Source of the DNA: an uncultured Christensenella sp.
Lineage (GTDB): Bacteria; Bacillota; Clostridia; Christensenellales; Borkfalkiaceae
Direction: 5' to 3'
Assembly: GCA_910585235.1 (NCBI GenBank)
Contig: CAJUCM010000007.1
Location: 20,165 to 32,406, forward strand
Length of the DNA stretch: 12,242 bases
Shown here: one piece after another, positions 5,662 to 12,242 of the stretch
Numbering within the stretch: position 1 is the stretch's first letter
Layout of the letters: each line of letters begins with the position of its first letter
Notes under the pieces: model-generated
The model's database searches: none
Told to the model about the DNA's origin: nothing
What the model saw: the letters and a program-made list of their open reading frames with translations, nothing else
Position numbers and translations under genes: made by a program

Positions 5662-6318
5662 TTATTCCCATTCTTCATTCGCGTTGCCTGCGCGTTCCTC
5701 GAAGTGCCTTCCCAATATCCGCTTGACGACGGGATAACAGGAATTGACGGCAGCTTCGGGAAGCGGCGTATCGTTCTTGGTAAACAGCCGCGCAAACAGC
5801 GCGCTCAGCACTTCAAGTTCCGTCCGATAGAGCGCAAACCTCTCGTTGTTGATACGGAAATCCTCATACTCGGCGCGCGCTTTTTCCACGTTTCCTTCGT
5901 CGAGCAAAATGAGAACGGTCACGAAAGAAGTCTTATATTTCAGACTGTGATCGCCCCCGTGACGGAGACGGTCGGCATAAGTTTTGGCAAGCGCAAGATC
6001 GTCGCGCGCCACGGCGTTGCTGATCGCATTCAGAAAGTAGCGCTCTCTGACGAACGGAAACAGAATGTGATTGCGCCTTACCTTATCTAAAAGTTTCTGC
6101 TCTTCGTCAAACTTGCGGGCGGAAAACAGTGCCTCGCATTTCAGCGCAAAGTTGTCCTGCGCGATCTCGCCTACAAAGCAGAAAACCGCTACGACCGCCA
6201 AAACCGTAAGCATTGCCCCGACGACATACTGCCGATAGCAGAACGCCACGGCGGCGCCCGCGATCGCGATCGCCGCGCCGATCCCCGTCAGTACATAAGC
6301 CCAAACTCTTCTCTTCAT
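5662..6318 (-). CDS. Membrane-anchored helical protein of unknown function
   Basis: A 218-residue protein I do not recognise. After a basic start (MKRR), residues about 7-27 and 31-52 are two hydrophobic helices joined by a very short turn (CYRQY), so the N-terminus and the rest of the protein should face the cytoplasm. Residues 53-205 are soluble and mostly helical with a TPR-like look: 'KFDEEQKLLDKV', 'ALAKTYADRL' and 'NVEKARAEYEDF' resemble the A/B helices of tetratrico-type repeats. GGGAGGGGG lies five bases before ATG 6318. The gene is 27 bases after the RNase J stop and four bases before the TfoX-like gene, so it is almost surely in the same transcript. In several Bacillota RNase J is part of a membrane-associated RNA decay complex, so a scaffold role is conceivable but not shown. 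Confidence 0.8.
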   Translation of the reverse strand: MKRRVWAYVLTGIGAAIAIAGAAVAFCYRQYVVGAMLTVLAVVAVFCFVGEIAQDNFALKCEALFSARKFDEEQKLLDKVRRNHILFPFVRERYFLNAISNAVARDDLALAKTYADRLRHGGDHSLKYKTSFVTVLILLDEGNVEKARAEYEDFRINNERFALYRTELEVLSALFARLFTKNDTPLPEAAVNSCYPVVKRILGRHFEERAGNANEEWE

Positions 6319-6345
6319 TTCCCCCTCCCGACTTCGACCGTTCCG

Positions 6346-8307
6346 TTAAATTTCAAGGATAACGGGAATGATCATCGGCGACTGCTTCGTCTTTTTGAAG
6401 ATAAAATTCCGCAGCGCCCGCTTGACCGCCTCCCGCTTCTCTTTGATTCCCGCAATGTCGGGAGTGGAAGTGATCGCCCTGATCACAACGTCTTTCAGAA
6501 GTTCGGCGTTTCCGCGTTCCTCGGAAAAAGCGAACCCTCTGCTCTCAATGACGGGATCGCCCGTCAGATACCCGTCCGAAGTTGCAAAGCTCACGATAAT
6601 CACGCCGTCGCTCGACATCAGGATCCTCTCCTTGATGACCTCGCTCGTCCCGTAATCCTCGAACCCCTCGCCGTCTATAAGCCTTGCGCCGGCGGGGAAA
6701 CTTTCGCCGCGGGTCAGCGTCTCTCCCGTAAGCTCCGCGACCGAACCGATATCGGGAATCAGAATATTCGACGCGGGCATTCCGAGTTCTTCGGCAAGCT
6801 GCGCGTGAAGTTTTAAGTGCCTGTATTCGCCGTGGACGGGAATAAAAAATTTCGGTTTCAGGAGCTTATGCAGGATCTTGTGTTCTTCCTGACAGGCATG
6901 TCCCGAAACGTGGATCTTTTCCAGCGTCTCGTAAACGACGTTGGCTCCCTTTTTATAGAGATTGTTGATCGTGCGGTAGATCATTCTCTCGTTCCCCGGA
7001 ATGGGGCTTGCGGAAATAATGATCGTATCGTTTTCGCCGATCGTCACTTTGTTGAACTCGCCCGCCGCCATGCGCGTAAGCGCGCTCATCGGCTCGCCCT
7101 GCGAGCCCGTGGAGACGATCACGATTTCCCTGTCGAAATAATTTTTCGTCTTTTCTACGTCGATCAGGACGCCCTCCGGAACGGTGATCTCTCCGATTTT
7201 TGCCGCAGCATCCACGACGTTGAACATGCTCCGCCCCGAAAGCGCAACCTTTCTTCTGAATTTGACCGCAATGTCGATGATCTGTTGCAGGCGGTGTACG
7301 TTGGAGGCAAACGTCGCAACGATCAGCCTTCTGTCAGCGTTTTCCGCAAAGAGATGTTCGAGCGTCGTCCCGACGACTTTCTCGCTCATGGTGTAGCCCG
7401 CGCGTTCGATATTCGTCGATTCGCCGAGATAGAGCAATACGCCCTTTCTGCCGTATTCCGCAATCTCATTGAGATCGATCGGCGCGCCCGCGACGGGCGT
7501 CAGATCGATTTTGAAATCCCCGCTATGGAAAATGAGTCCGTGCGGCGTTTCAATGGCAAGCGCAAGCGCACCCGCGATCGAGTGATTGACGTTGACGAAC
7601 CCCACCGTAAAAACGCCCGCTCTGACCTTATCCTTTGCGGAGACAGTGTGTTCTTCGACGTTGTTGAGTCGGTGTTCCCTGAGCTTGTTATCCACCAGCG
7701 CGAGCGTGAGCTTCGTGCCGTAGAGCGGAGCGGAAATTTCTTTCATGAGATAGGGAACGCCGCCGATATGATCCTCGTGTCCGTGCGTCAAAAAAATTCC
7801 GCGGATCTTGTTTTTATGCTTGACGAGGTAGGAAATATCGGGAAACACCAGATCGATCCCCGGCATTTCCTCGGTCGGGAAAATAATGCCCGCGTCGATC
7901 ACGATGATGTCGTTCCCGTACTCGATCGCCGTCATATTTTTACCGATTTCGTCAACGCCTCCGAAAAAGAGCACGCGGACGGGCATCTCTTTATTGCGCT
8001 TCTTGCGGTTTCCGTTGTCTCCTTTCTGCGGCGCTCTTTTCTCACGCCTGTCGGGTGATTTTTTGGGGTTTCCGTTATTTTCGGGAAAAGCGGAAGGAAT
8101 CTTCGTTCCCTTCCCCTTCGCGTGAGAAACGCGCTTTTTAGTATAGCCCGCCTCGCGCATCGCCTCTTTGGAACGCATTTTATCATTCTGCATCCGCTTG
8201 TTCGATCCGCGCTCATACGCTTCGATCCCGTTGAGAATGGCAAGCTCTACCGCGCTCGGCTTTTTATCTTTTCCTTTTTTGCTTTGATTGTCCAATATCT
8301 GATCCAT
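6346..8307 (-). CDS. rnj: Ribonuclease J with a long basic N-terminal extension
   Basis: A metallo-beta-lactamase/beta-CASP RNase, with 5'-3' exonuclease and endonuclease activity in mRNA decay and rRNA maturation. The catalytic core starts near residue 108 (MPVRVLFFGGVDEIGKNM). Metal ligands are visible: HGHEDH at 175-180, H242 (NVNHS) and D264 (HSGD). The beta-CASP region has GSQGEPMSAL (401-410), SASPIPGNE (432-440), HVSGH (466-470) and PVHGEYRHL (490-498). The C-terminal dimerisation domain follows. Total length is 653 residues against about 555 for typical members; the excess is residues 1-107, rich in Lys, Arg, Gly and Asn and probably disordered. ATG 8307 is the first start after an in-frame stop, but it has no proper Shine-Dalgarno (only ACAGG touching the ATG), so the true start could be internal. 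The upstream repeat-protein gene ends 67 bases away. Only one RNase J is seen here; whether it is a J1 or J2 type cannot be told. Confidence 0.94.
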   Translation of the reverse strand: MDQILDNQSKKGKDKKPSAVELAILNGIEAYERGSNKRMQNDKMRSKEAMREAGYTKKRVSHAKGKGTKIPSAFPENNGNPKKSPDRREKRAPQKGDNGNRKKRNKEMPVRVLFFGGVDEIGKNMTAIEYGNDIIVIDAGIIFPTEEMPGIDLVFPDISYLVKHKNKIRGIFLTHGHEDHIGGVPYLMKEISAPLYGTKLTLALVDNKLREHRLNNVEEHTVSAKDKVRAGVFTVGFVNVNHSIAGALALAIETPHGLIFHSGDFKIDLTPVAGAPIDLNEIAEYGRKGVLLYLGESTNIERAGYTMSEKVVGTTLEHLFAENADRRLIVATFASNVHRLQQIIDIAVKFRRKVALSGRSMFNVVDAAAKIGEITVPEGVLIDVEKTKNYFDREIVIVSTGSQGEPMSALTRMAAGEFNKVTIGENDTIIISASPIPGNERMIYRTINNLYKKGANVVYETLEKIHVSGHACQEEHKILHKLLKPKFFIPVHGEYRHLKLHAQLAEELGMPASNILIPDIGSVAELTGETLTRGESFPAGARLIDGEGFEDYGTSEVIKERILMSSDGVIIVSFATSDGYLTGDPVIESRGFAFSEERGNAELLKDVVIRAITSTPDIAGIKEKREAVKRALRNFIFKKTKQSPMIIPVILEI

Positions 8308-8327
8308 CCTGTTCGGTTATTAGAATT

Positions 8328-8355
8328 CGAGAGCCGAAAAATCATTCAGCTCTCG
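8328..8355 (-). other. Hairpin between the repeat-protein gene and RNase J
   Basis: CGAGAGC (8355-8349 on the minus strand) pairs with GCTCTCG (8334-8328) around a 14-base loop. No T-run follows (AATTCTAATAACC), so it is unlikely to be a strong terminator. It ends 20 bases before the RNase J ATG. It could partly attenuate transcription, be a processing site or influence translation of RNase J. Confidence 0.45.
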
Positions 8356-8374
8356 TAAATTTCCTTATCCGCGG

Positions 8375-11300
8375 TTAAAAACTGAATCCTGTTTTTGCCA
8401 CCGTCGTCAGTTTAATAAGTCCCTCTTCGATCAGCTCTTCGTCCGTCTTGAACGGATACATCTGGACATAATCCACGCTCTTCTTGTCTCCCTCGACTGC
8501 GCCGAGTTTTTCCATAAGAAGCGGGATCAGGCGCAGAGCGCGTTTCAGACCGACTTCGCTCTTTATTTTGACCATCATCGGCGTCTTTTCATACATCTTT
8601 TTGTCGCCTTCATATTTCTGATGGTAAACCGAAGTGGAAAATTCTTCGGGATCGAGCGCGATATACATGCACAGAGTCTTGCCGTTGACGCCGATCTTTG
8701 CAATCGTTTCGCCCTTAAACGAGAATCTGTCGTTCGACCAGTTCACCTGCGAATTCGTGCGCGTGTATTGCAGAATTGCATTTTTCAGTTTGCTGTAATA
8801 GGACTTCGTCTCTTCGTCGCTCTGAATGATGCGTGCAATGAAACTGCGCTTATAACGCGTCGTCTCCTCTTCCGCTTCCTCGTCGGAAATCGGCGCGGGC
8901 TTTGCGGAAGGTGCAACCTGCTTCATGACCGTCGTCTTGTTCTTTTTGACGTTTCCGAAGGGGAACTTCGGTGCGGGTTGAGGTTGTTGGGGCGCCGGCT
9001 GAGGCTGCTGCGCCGCATAGTTATATGCAGGTTGCGTGTAGTTGTACGCGGGCTGGGGCGCAGGCTGAGGCATATAGTTATATGCGGGCTGGGGCGCATA
9101 GCTGTAAGGCGGGAGCGGCTGTTGGGGCGCCGCCGCGATCGCCGCTTCGTCCTCCGCTTTTACTTCCTTTTCCGCCTTGACCTCCCTCTCCTGAACGGGA
9201 GCGGGATTTGCAAAAAGGTCCTCCCTCTTCAAGCACTCCACAACGAGTTGCGCGACTTTATTGTAGTTGATCTCGTCGGAAACGGTATGGGCGATTTTGG
9301 AAATTCCGCTCTCGTCCACCGTAACGTCAAATTCGTTTGCAAGCAACTGGGACACACGTTCCGCAAGCAGATCGTAGTCGAGATTGACGGCATGCGAGGA
9401 TTGCAGAACGACAGCCGCTTTCATGCGCTCGGAGATCCTGTCGTAATCGACGGCGGGAACTTTTCTTGCAACCGCTTCCGCGAGCAAATCGTAATCGACC
9501 CCGCTCTGCGTTTTTCCGCTCTCCGTCACTCTGTAAACGACCCTGTCCGCAATTCTGTCATAATCCACAGGTGCGGAAGAGAATACCGTCATAGATTTCA
9601 GGCGGGAGGCAAGCTCGTCATAGTTGATCGAGGGAACTTTATCCGCAATCCGTTCAGCGAGATAGTTGTAATCGATCGAGTTGTTCTGCGTTTTTCCGCT
9701 CTCCGTCACTCTGTAAACAACTCTGTCCGCAATCCGGTCGTAATCCACAGGCGCGGAAGAGAATACCGACATGGATTTCAGACGGGACGCAAGCTCGTCA
9801 TAGTTGATCGAGGGAACTTTATCCGCAATCCGGTCGGCGAGATAGTTATAGTCGATCGAATTATTCTGCGTTTTACCGCTCTCCGTCACTCTGTAAACGA
9901 CCTTATCCGCGATCCTGTCGTAATCCACGGGATTCGACGAGAATACCGACATGGATTTCAGGCGGGAAGCAAGTTCGTCGTAGTTGATCGAGGGAACTTT
10001 TTCCGCAAGTTTCTCGGCAAGATAGTTATAATCGACCTCACTGCCCTGCATTCTGCCGCTCTCCGCGACCCTGTAAACGACCTTATCCGCGATCCTGTCG
10101 TAATCCACGGGATTCGACGAGAACGCCGACATGGTTTTCAGACGCGAAGCAAGTTCGTCATAATTGACTGCGGGAACTTTTTCTGCCAACTTTCCGGCGA
10201 GCAAGTCATAATCGACCGCATTGTCCGCCGCTTTGTTGCCGTCCGCAACACGGCTGACGACTCTGTCGGCAAGCTCGTCGTAATCGACCGTAGCGACTTT
10301 ACCCGCAACTTTCTCCGCGAGCAAGTCGTAATCGACCGCATTGTCCGCCGCTCTGTTTTCGTCCGCAACACGGCTGACGACTCTGTCGGCAAGTTCGTCG
10401 TAATCGACCGTAGCGACTTTGCCCGCAACTTTTTCGGCGAGAACGTCGTAATCCACTTCGCTCTCCGCAGGTCTCTCCTCCGCAATGCGGTTTGCAACTC
10501 TGTCCGCGAGCTCGTCGTAATCGACCGCAACGGATTCGCCCGTAAATTTAGACGCTTCCGCCACCTTCTCCGCGATCTCGTCGCTATCAAACGCGGGCAT
10601 TTTCTCCGCAAGTTTTTCAGCAAGCAGGTCGTAGTCCGTAGCCGTCTTTTCCGCCACTTTTTCCGCAAGGAAGTCGTAGTCGATCTCGAACATCTCTTCG
10701 TTATTGTCCCTGACGCCGGCAATTCCCGAATTATCCGAAACAAACGCGGAAGCCGACATCTTCGCAGCAAGACGTTCCGCGATCGATTCGTAATCTCTGT
10801 CCTCTTTCTTCTCGACCTGTATATTGTCGTCGGCGATCTTTTCGGCAACTTTCGCGGCAATCAAATCGTAATCCACAAGCGGGATCGCATCCGCAACTTT
10901 ATCCGCAATTTCGTTCTCGTCCGTCTGAGGAATGACGGACGCCACCTTGTCGGCAATCAGATTCTCGTCCGCCTGAGGAATGAGATTTGCGATACGGTCT
11001 GCAAGCTCCTCATAATCCACTTCGGGGATAATGATTGCGATTTTTTCCGCAAGCAAATCGTAATCGATTTCAAACGGTTCCTCGTCGCTCTCGCCGTTTT
11101 TACGCACGCCCGCCCTCTCTTCGGGAAGCAGTTCCTTCATGCGCTCGGCAAGTTCTTCATAGTCGATCGCAGGTACTTTTTCGGCGATCTTATCGGCAAG
11201 CACGTCATAGTCGATCTCGCCGTCCTCGGACGCGCCGAACGATTCGCCGTCCGCAACCGCCGCTTCCATTCCGGAGATTGCATTCAGAACGTCGTCTTTC

Positions 11301-12242
11301 AGATCGTTCATCTGCGTATCGATACGGGCGTTCAGATCGTCCGCAAATTCGTCAAACCGCTCTTTGTTTCCGCTTTCGCTGACTGCCGCCGCTTCGTTCG
11401 ATTTTGCAATTTCGTCTCTGACGGAAGCAATGTCTTCCGCAAGATCGGAGACGTTGAACACCGACATTCCGACCTGCGAGATCGCTTCGATCAGCTCGTC
11501 TTTCATTGCATTGACCTGCGAATCGAGATTTGCGTTCAACTGATCCACCGCCGACAGTATCTTCTCGGAATACTGTCCGCTCAGCGCCTCCGTCCTCTCC
11601 GTTTTTTCTGCGGAGGTTTCGGCGGATTTTGCTCCGACGTCCGAAATCGCACCGAGGAGATCGTTCCTGAGCTTCTCTATTTCGTTCTGCATACGGAGAT
11701 TCATGGAATCGATCGCACGCTCAAATTGCAGACTGTACTCTTTCTCCAACGCTTCCGCGTCGTCCTTGCTCTTGAAGAACTCCTGCTTTAACGCCATGAA
11801 ATCGCTCTTCGTATCGGGAGCCGACGAAACCGCCATACCGATCTGCGCCATAGCTTCGAGAAGTTCGTCTTTCAACCCGCCAACCTCTGCCGCCTGCGAA
11901 TCCATTTTTTCATTGAGGGATCCGACCGCCGCTTCCAGTTTCTGGGTATTCTCGTCCTTCTCTTCGGGTGTTACCGTCATGGCAAGCTGTGCCATTGCGT
12001 TCATCATTTCGTCTCTGAACGTTGCCATTTCCGCATTGAGCTTTTCGCTCATTTCGTTCATGGCTTTCAGATTTTCTTCGTTGACCGCTTTGAGATTCTC
12101 TTCGCCTGCCTTTTCGTCCTTTTCTTCGGGCGTTACCGTCATAGCAAGCTGCGCCATTGCGTTCATCATTTCGTCTCTGAACGCCGACATTTCCGCATTG
12201 AGCTTTTCGCTCATTTCGTTCATGGCTTTCAGATTTTCTTCG
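8375..12242 (-). CDS. Giant coiled-coil and 'DYD'-repeat protein (5' end outside window)
   Basis: At least 1288 codons are present. The frame is open through the right edge, where the sequence is in mid-repeat, so the true start is not here. Four regions follow in order. (a) 12242-11223: charged coiled coil made of 54-75 residue units that each carry a 'LKDELLEAMAQIGM' type segment. (b) about 11222-9230: some 30 short helical units of pattern [VI]-D-Y-[DEN]-x-[LI]-A-[ED]-[KR]-[VIL], each a 16-residue block or a block with a 4-8 residue or longer tail. The units alternate types, for example VDYDLLAEKVAEKVP and INYDELASRLKSMSVF. (c) about 9205-8858: acidic stretch, then a Pro/Gln/Ala/Tyr-rich linker with repeated PAYNY, then a Lys-rich patch. 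(d) 8857-8378: compact domain of about 160 residues (RYKRSFIARIIQSDEETKSYY..., NGKTLCMYIALDPEEFS, MMVKIKSEVGLKRALRLI, EELIEEGLIKL). I recall similar C-terminal domains in uncharacterised clostridial proteins but know no function. There is no transmembrane segment or sorting motif in the visible part. RNase J follows 67 bases downstream. Confidence 0.9.
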   Translation of the reverse strand, partial: EENLKAMNEMSEKLNAEMSAFRDEMMNAMAQLAMTVTPEEKDEKAGEENLKAVNEENLKAMNEMSEKLNAEMATFRDEMMNAMAQLAMTVTPEEKDENTQKLEAAVGSLNEKMDSQAAEVGGLKDELLEAMAQIGMAVSSAPDTKSDFMALKQEFFKSKDDAEALEKEYSLQFERAIDSMNLRMQNEIEKLRNDLLGAISDVGAKSAETSAEKTERTEALSGQYSEKILSAVDQLNANLDSQVNAMKDELIEAISQVGMSVFNVSDLAEDIASVRDEIAKSNEAAAVSESGNKERFDEFADDLNARIDTQMNDLKDDVLNAISGMEAAVADGESFGASEDGEIDYDVLADKIAEKVPAIDYEELAERMKELLPEERAGVRKNGESDEEPFEIDYDLLAEKIAIIIPEVDYEELADRIANLIPQADENLIADKVASVIPQTDENEIADKVADAIPLVDYDLIAAKVAEKIADDNIQVEKKEDRDYESIAERLAAKMSASAFVSDNSGIAGVRDNNEEMFEIDYDFLAEKVAEKTATDYDLLAEKLAEKMPAFDSDEIAEKVAEASKFTGESVAVDYDELADRVANRIAEERPAESEVDYDVLAEKVAGKVATVDYDELADRVVSRVADENRAADNAVDYDLLAEKVAGKVATVDYDELADRVVSRVADGNKAADNAVDYDLLAGKLAEKVPAVNYDELASRLKTMSAFSSNPVDYDRIADKVVYRVAESGRMQGSEVDYNYLAEKLAEKVPSINYDELASRLKSMSVFSSNPVDYDRIADKVVYRVTESGKTQNNSIDYNYLADRIADKVPSINYDELASRLKSMSVFSSAPVDYDRIADRVVYRVTESGKTQNNSIDYNYLAERIADKVPSINYDELASRLKSMTVFSSAPVDYDRIADRVVYRVTESGKTQSGVDYDLLAEAVARKVPAVDYDRISERMKAAVVLQSSHAVNLDYDLLAERVSQLLANEFDVTVDESGISKIAHTVSDEINYNKVAQLVVECLKREDLFANPAPVQEREVKAEKEVKAEDEAAIAAAPQQPLPPYSYAPQPAYNYMPQPAPQPAYNYTQPAYNYAAQQPQPAPQQPQPAPKFPFGNVKKNKTTVMKQVAPSAKPAPISDEEAEEETTRYKRSFIARIIQSDEETKSYYSKLKNAILQYTRTNSQVNWSNDRFSFKGETIAKIGVNGKTLCMYIALDPEEFSTSVYHQKYEGDKKMYEKTPMMVKIKSEVGLKRALRLIPLLMEKLGAVEGDKKSVDYVQMYPFKTDEELIEEGLIKLTTVAKTGFSF
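9508..10140 (-). repeat. Tandem 180-bp repeat inside the giant protein gene (about 3.5 copies)
   Basis: The sequence repeats with a 180-base period, for example 9541-9720 against 9721-9900 (17 differences by my count, about 90% identical) and again 9901-10080, with partial copies at both ends. Each copy encodes 60 residues made of three DYD units of 24, 16 and 20 residues. Copies at the protein level are nearly identical, and many base changes are silent. Confidence 0.9.
10201..10440 (-). repeat. Tandem 120-bp repeat inside the giant protein gene (two copies)
   Basis: Bases 10201-10320 and 10321-10440 differ at about 8 positions by my count (about 93% identical). Each copy encodes 40 residues, a 16-residue plus a 24-residue DYD unit (AVDYDLLA...VATVDYDELADRVVSRVAD). 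The array lies directly beside the 180-bp array and shares its building blocks. Confidence 0.88.
11953..12242 (-). repeat. Tandem 162-bp repeat in the coiled-coil part, cut by the right edge
   Basis: Bases about 11953-12080 recur at about 12115-12242 with few changes, a period of 162 bases or 54 residues (core NEMSEKLNAEM..FRDEMM, ending TVTPEEKDE). Within a unit, EENLKAVN/EENLKAMN is itself a short duplication. The second copy reaches the window end, so more copies may follow. Confidence 0.85.

Noticed and set aside
6817..8058. Plus-strand open frame of 413 codons antisense to RNase J
   Set aside because: The minus strand encodes an unmistakable RNase J core over the same bases; the plus-strand product is Arg/Asp/Val-rich and unlike any protein family.
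8328..8355. Reading the hairpin before RNase J as a transcription terminator
   Set aside because: It has a 14-base loop and no T-run after the stem, so it is listed only as a hairpin of unknown role.
10138..10860. Minus-strand open frame of 240 codons in another frame of the repeat array
   Set aside because: Its product is Arg/Thr/Ser-rich low complexity with many tandem Arg residues, a frame-shifted shadow of the DYD repeats.
8621..11791. Plus-strand open frame of 1056 codons antisense to the repeat protein
   Set aside because: It is a by-product of the repeated codon pattern on the other strand. Its product is Arg/Val/Ile-rich low complexity with no ribosome binding site or domain, while the minus-strand frame has clear structure.

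Overview
The window looks like chromosome of a Gram-positive Bacillota, most likely a clostridial lineage. The evidence is an RNase J, a TrmR-TrhP tRNA-modification gene pair, a lipobox lipoprotein with Firmicutes-style CxxC modules, AGGAGG-type ribosome binding sites and an AraC regulator of the two-HTH type. Base composition is mixed: genes are near even GC and intergenic DNA is AT-rich. The style of the long repeat protein and the lipoprotein recalls uncultivated gut Clostridia (Christensenellales/Borkfalkia-like), but that placement is a guess. I see no rRNA, CRISPR array, insertion sequence or phage gene.

Layout from left to right. (1) Positions 1-2605 on the minus strand hold an AraC-type regulator with a good sigma-A promoter, followed 55 bases later by a lipoprotein gene that runs off the left edge. 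(2) Positions 2606-3577 are AT-rich. They hold two terminator-like hairpins with no gene assigned to them, a small plus-strand Cro/C1 regulator behind a pair of operator-like palindromes, and a minus-strand tRNA-Ser(GGA) with its own promoter and a perfect 17-bp hairpin just downstream. (3) Positions 3578-8307 are a tight minus-strand gene string, in transcription order: RNase J, a two-TM helical protein, a stand-alone TfoX N-terminal domain protein, a TrmR-like tRNA methyltransferase and a TrhP-like U32 family protein. The last four are separated by a few bases or overlap. (4) Positions 8375-12242 hold the 3' part of a very large repeat protein. It is transcribed toward RNase J and open at the right edge.

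The core theme of the minus-strand cluster is RNA: RNase J for decay and 5' maturation, and TrhP plus TrmR for making 5-methoxyuridine at tRNA wobble position 34. The repeat protein upstream is the least understood item. It has coiled-coil repeats, then about 30 short 'DYD' helical units arranged in nested 16/24/40/60-residue repeats, a Pro/Gln/Tyr-rich linker and a compact C-terminal domain of about 160 residues. I could not assign it a function.
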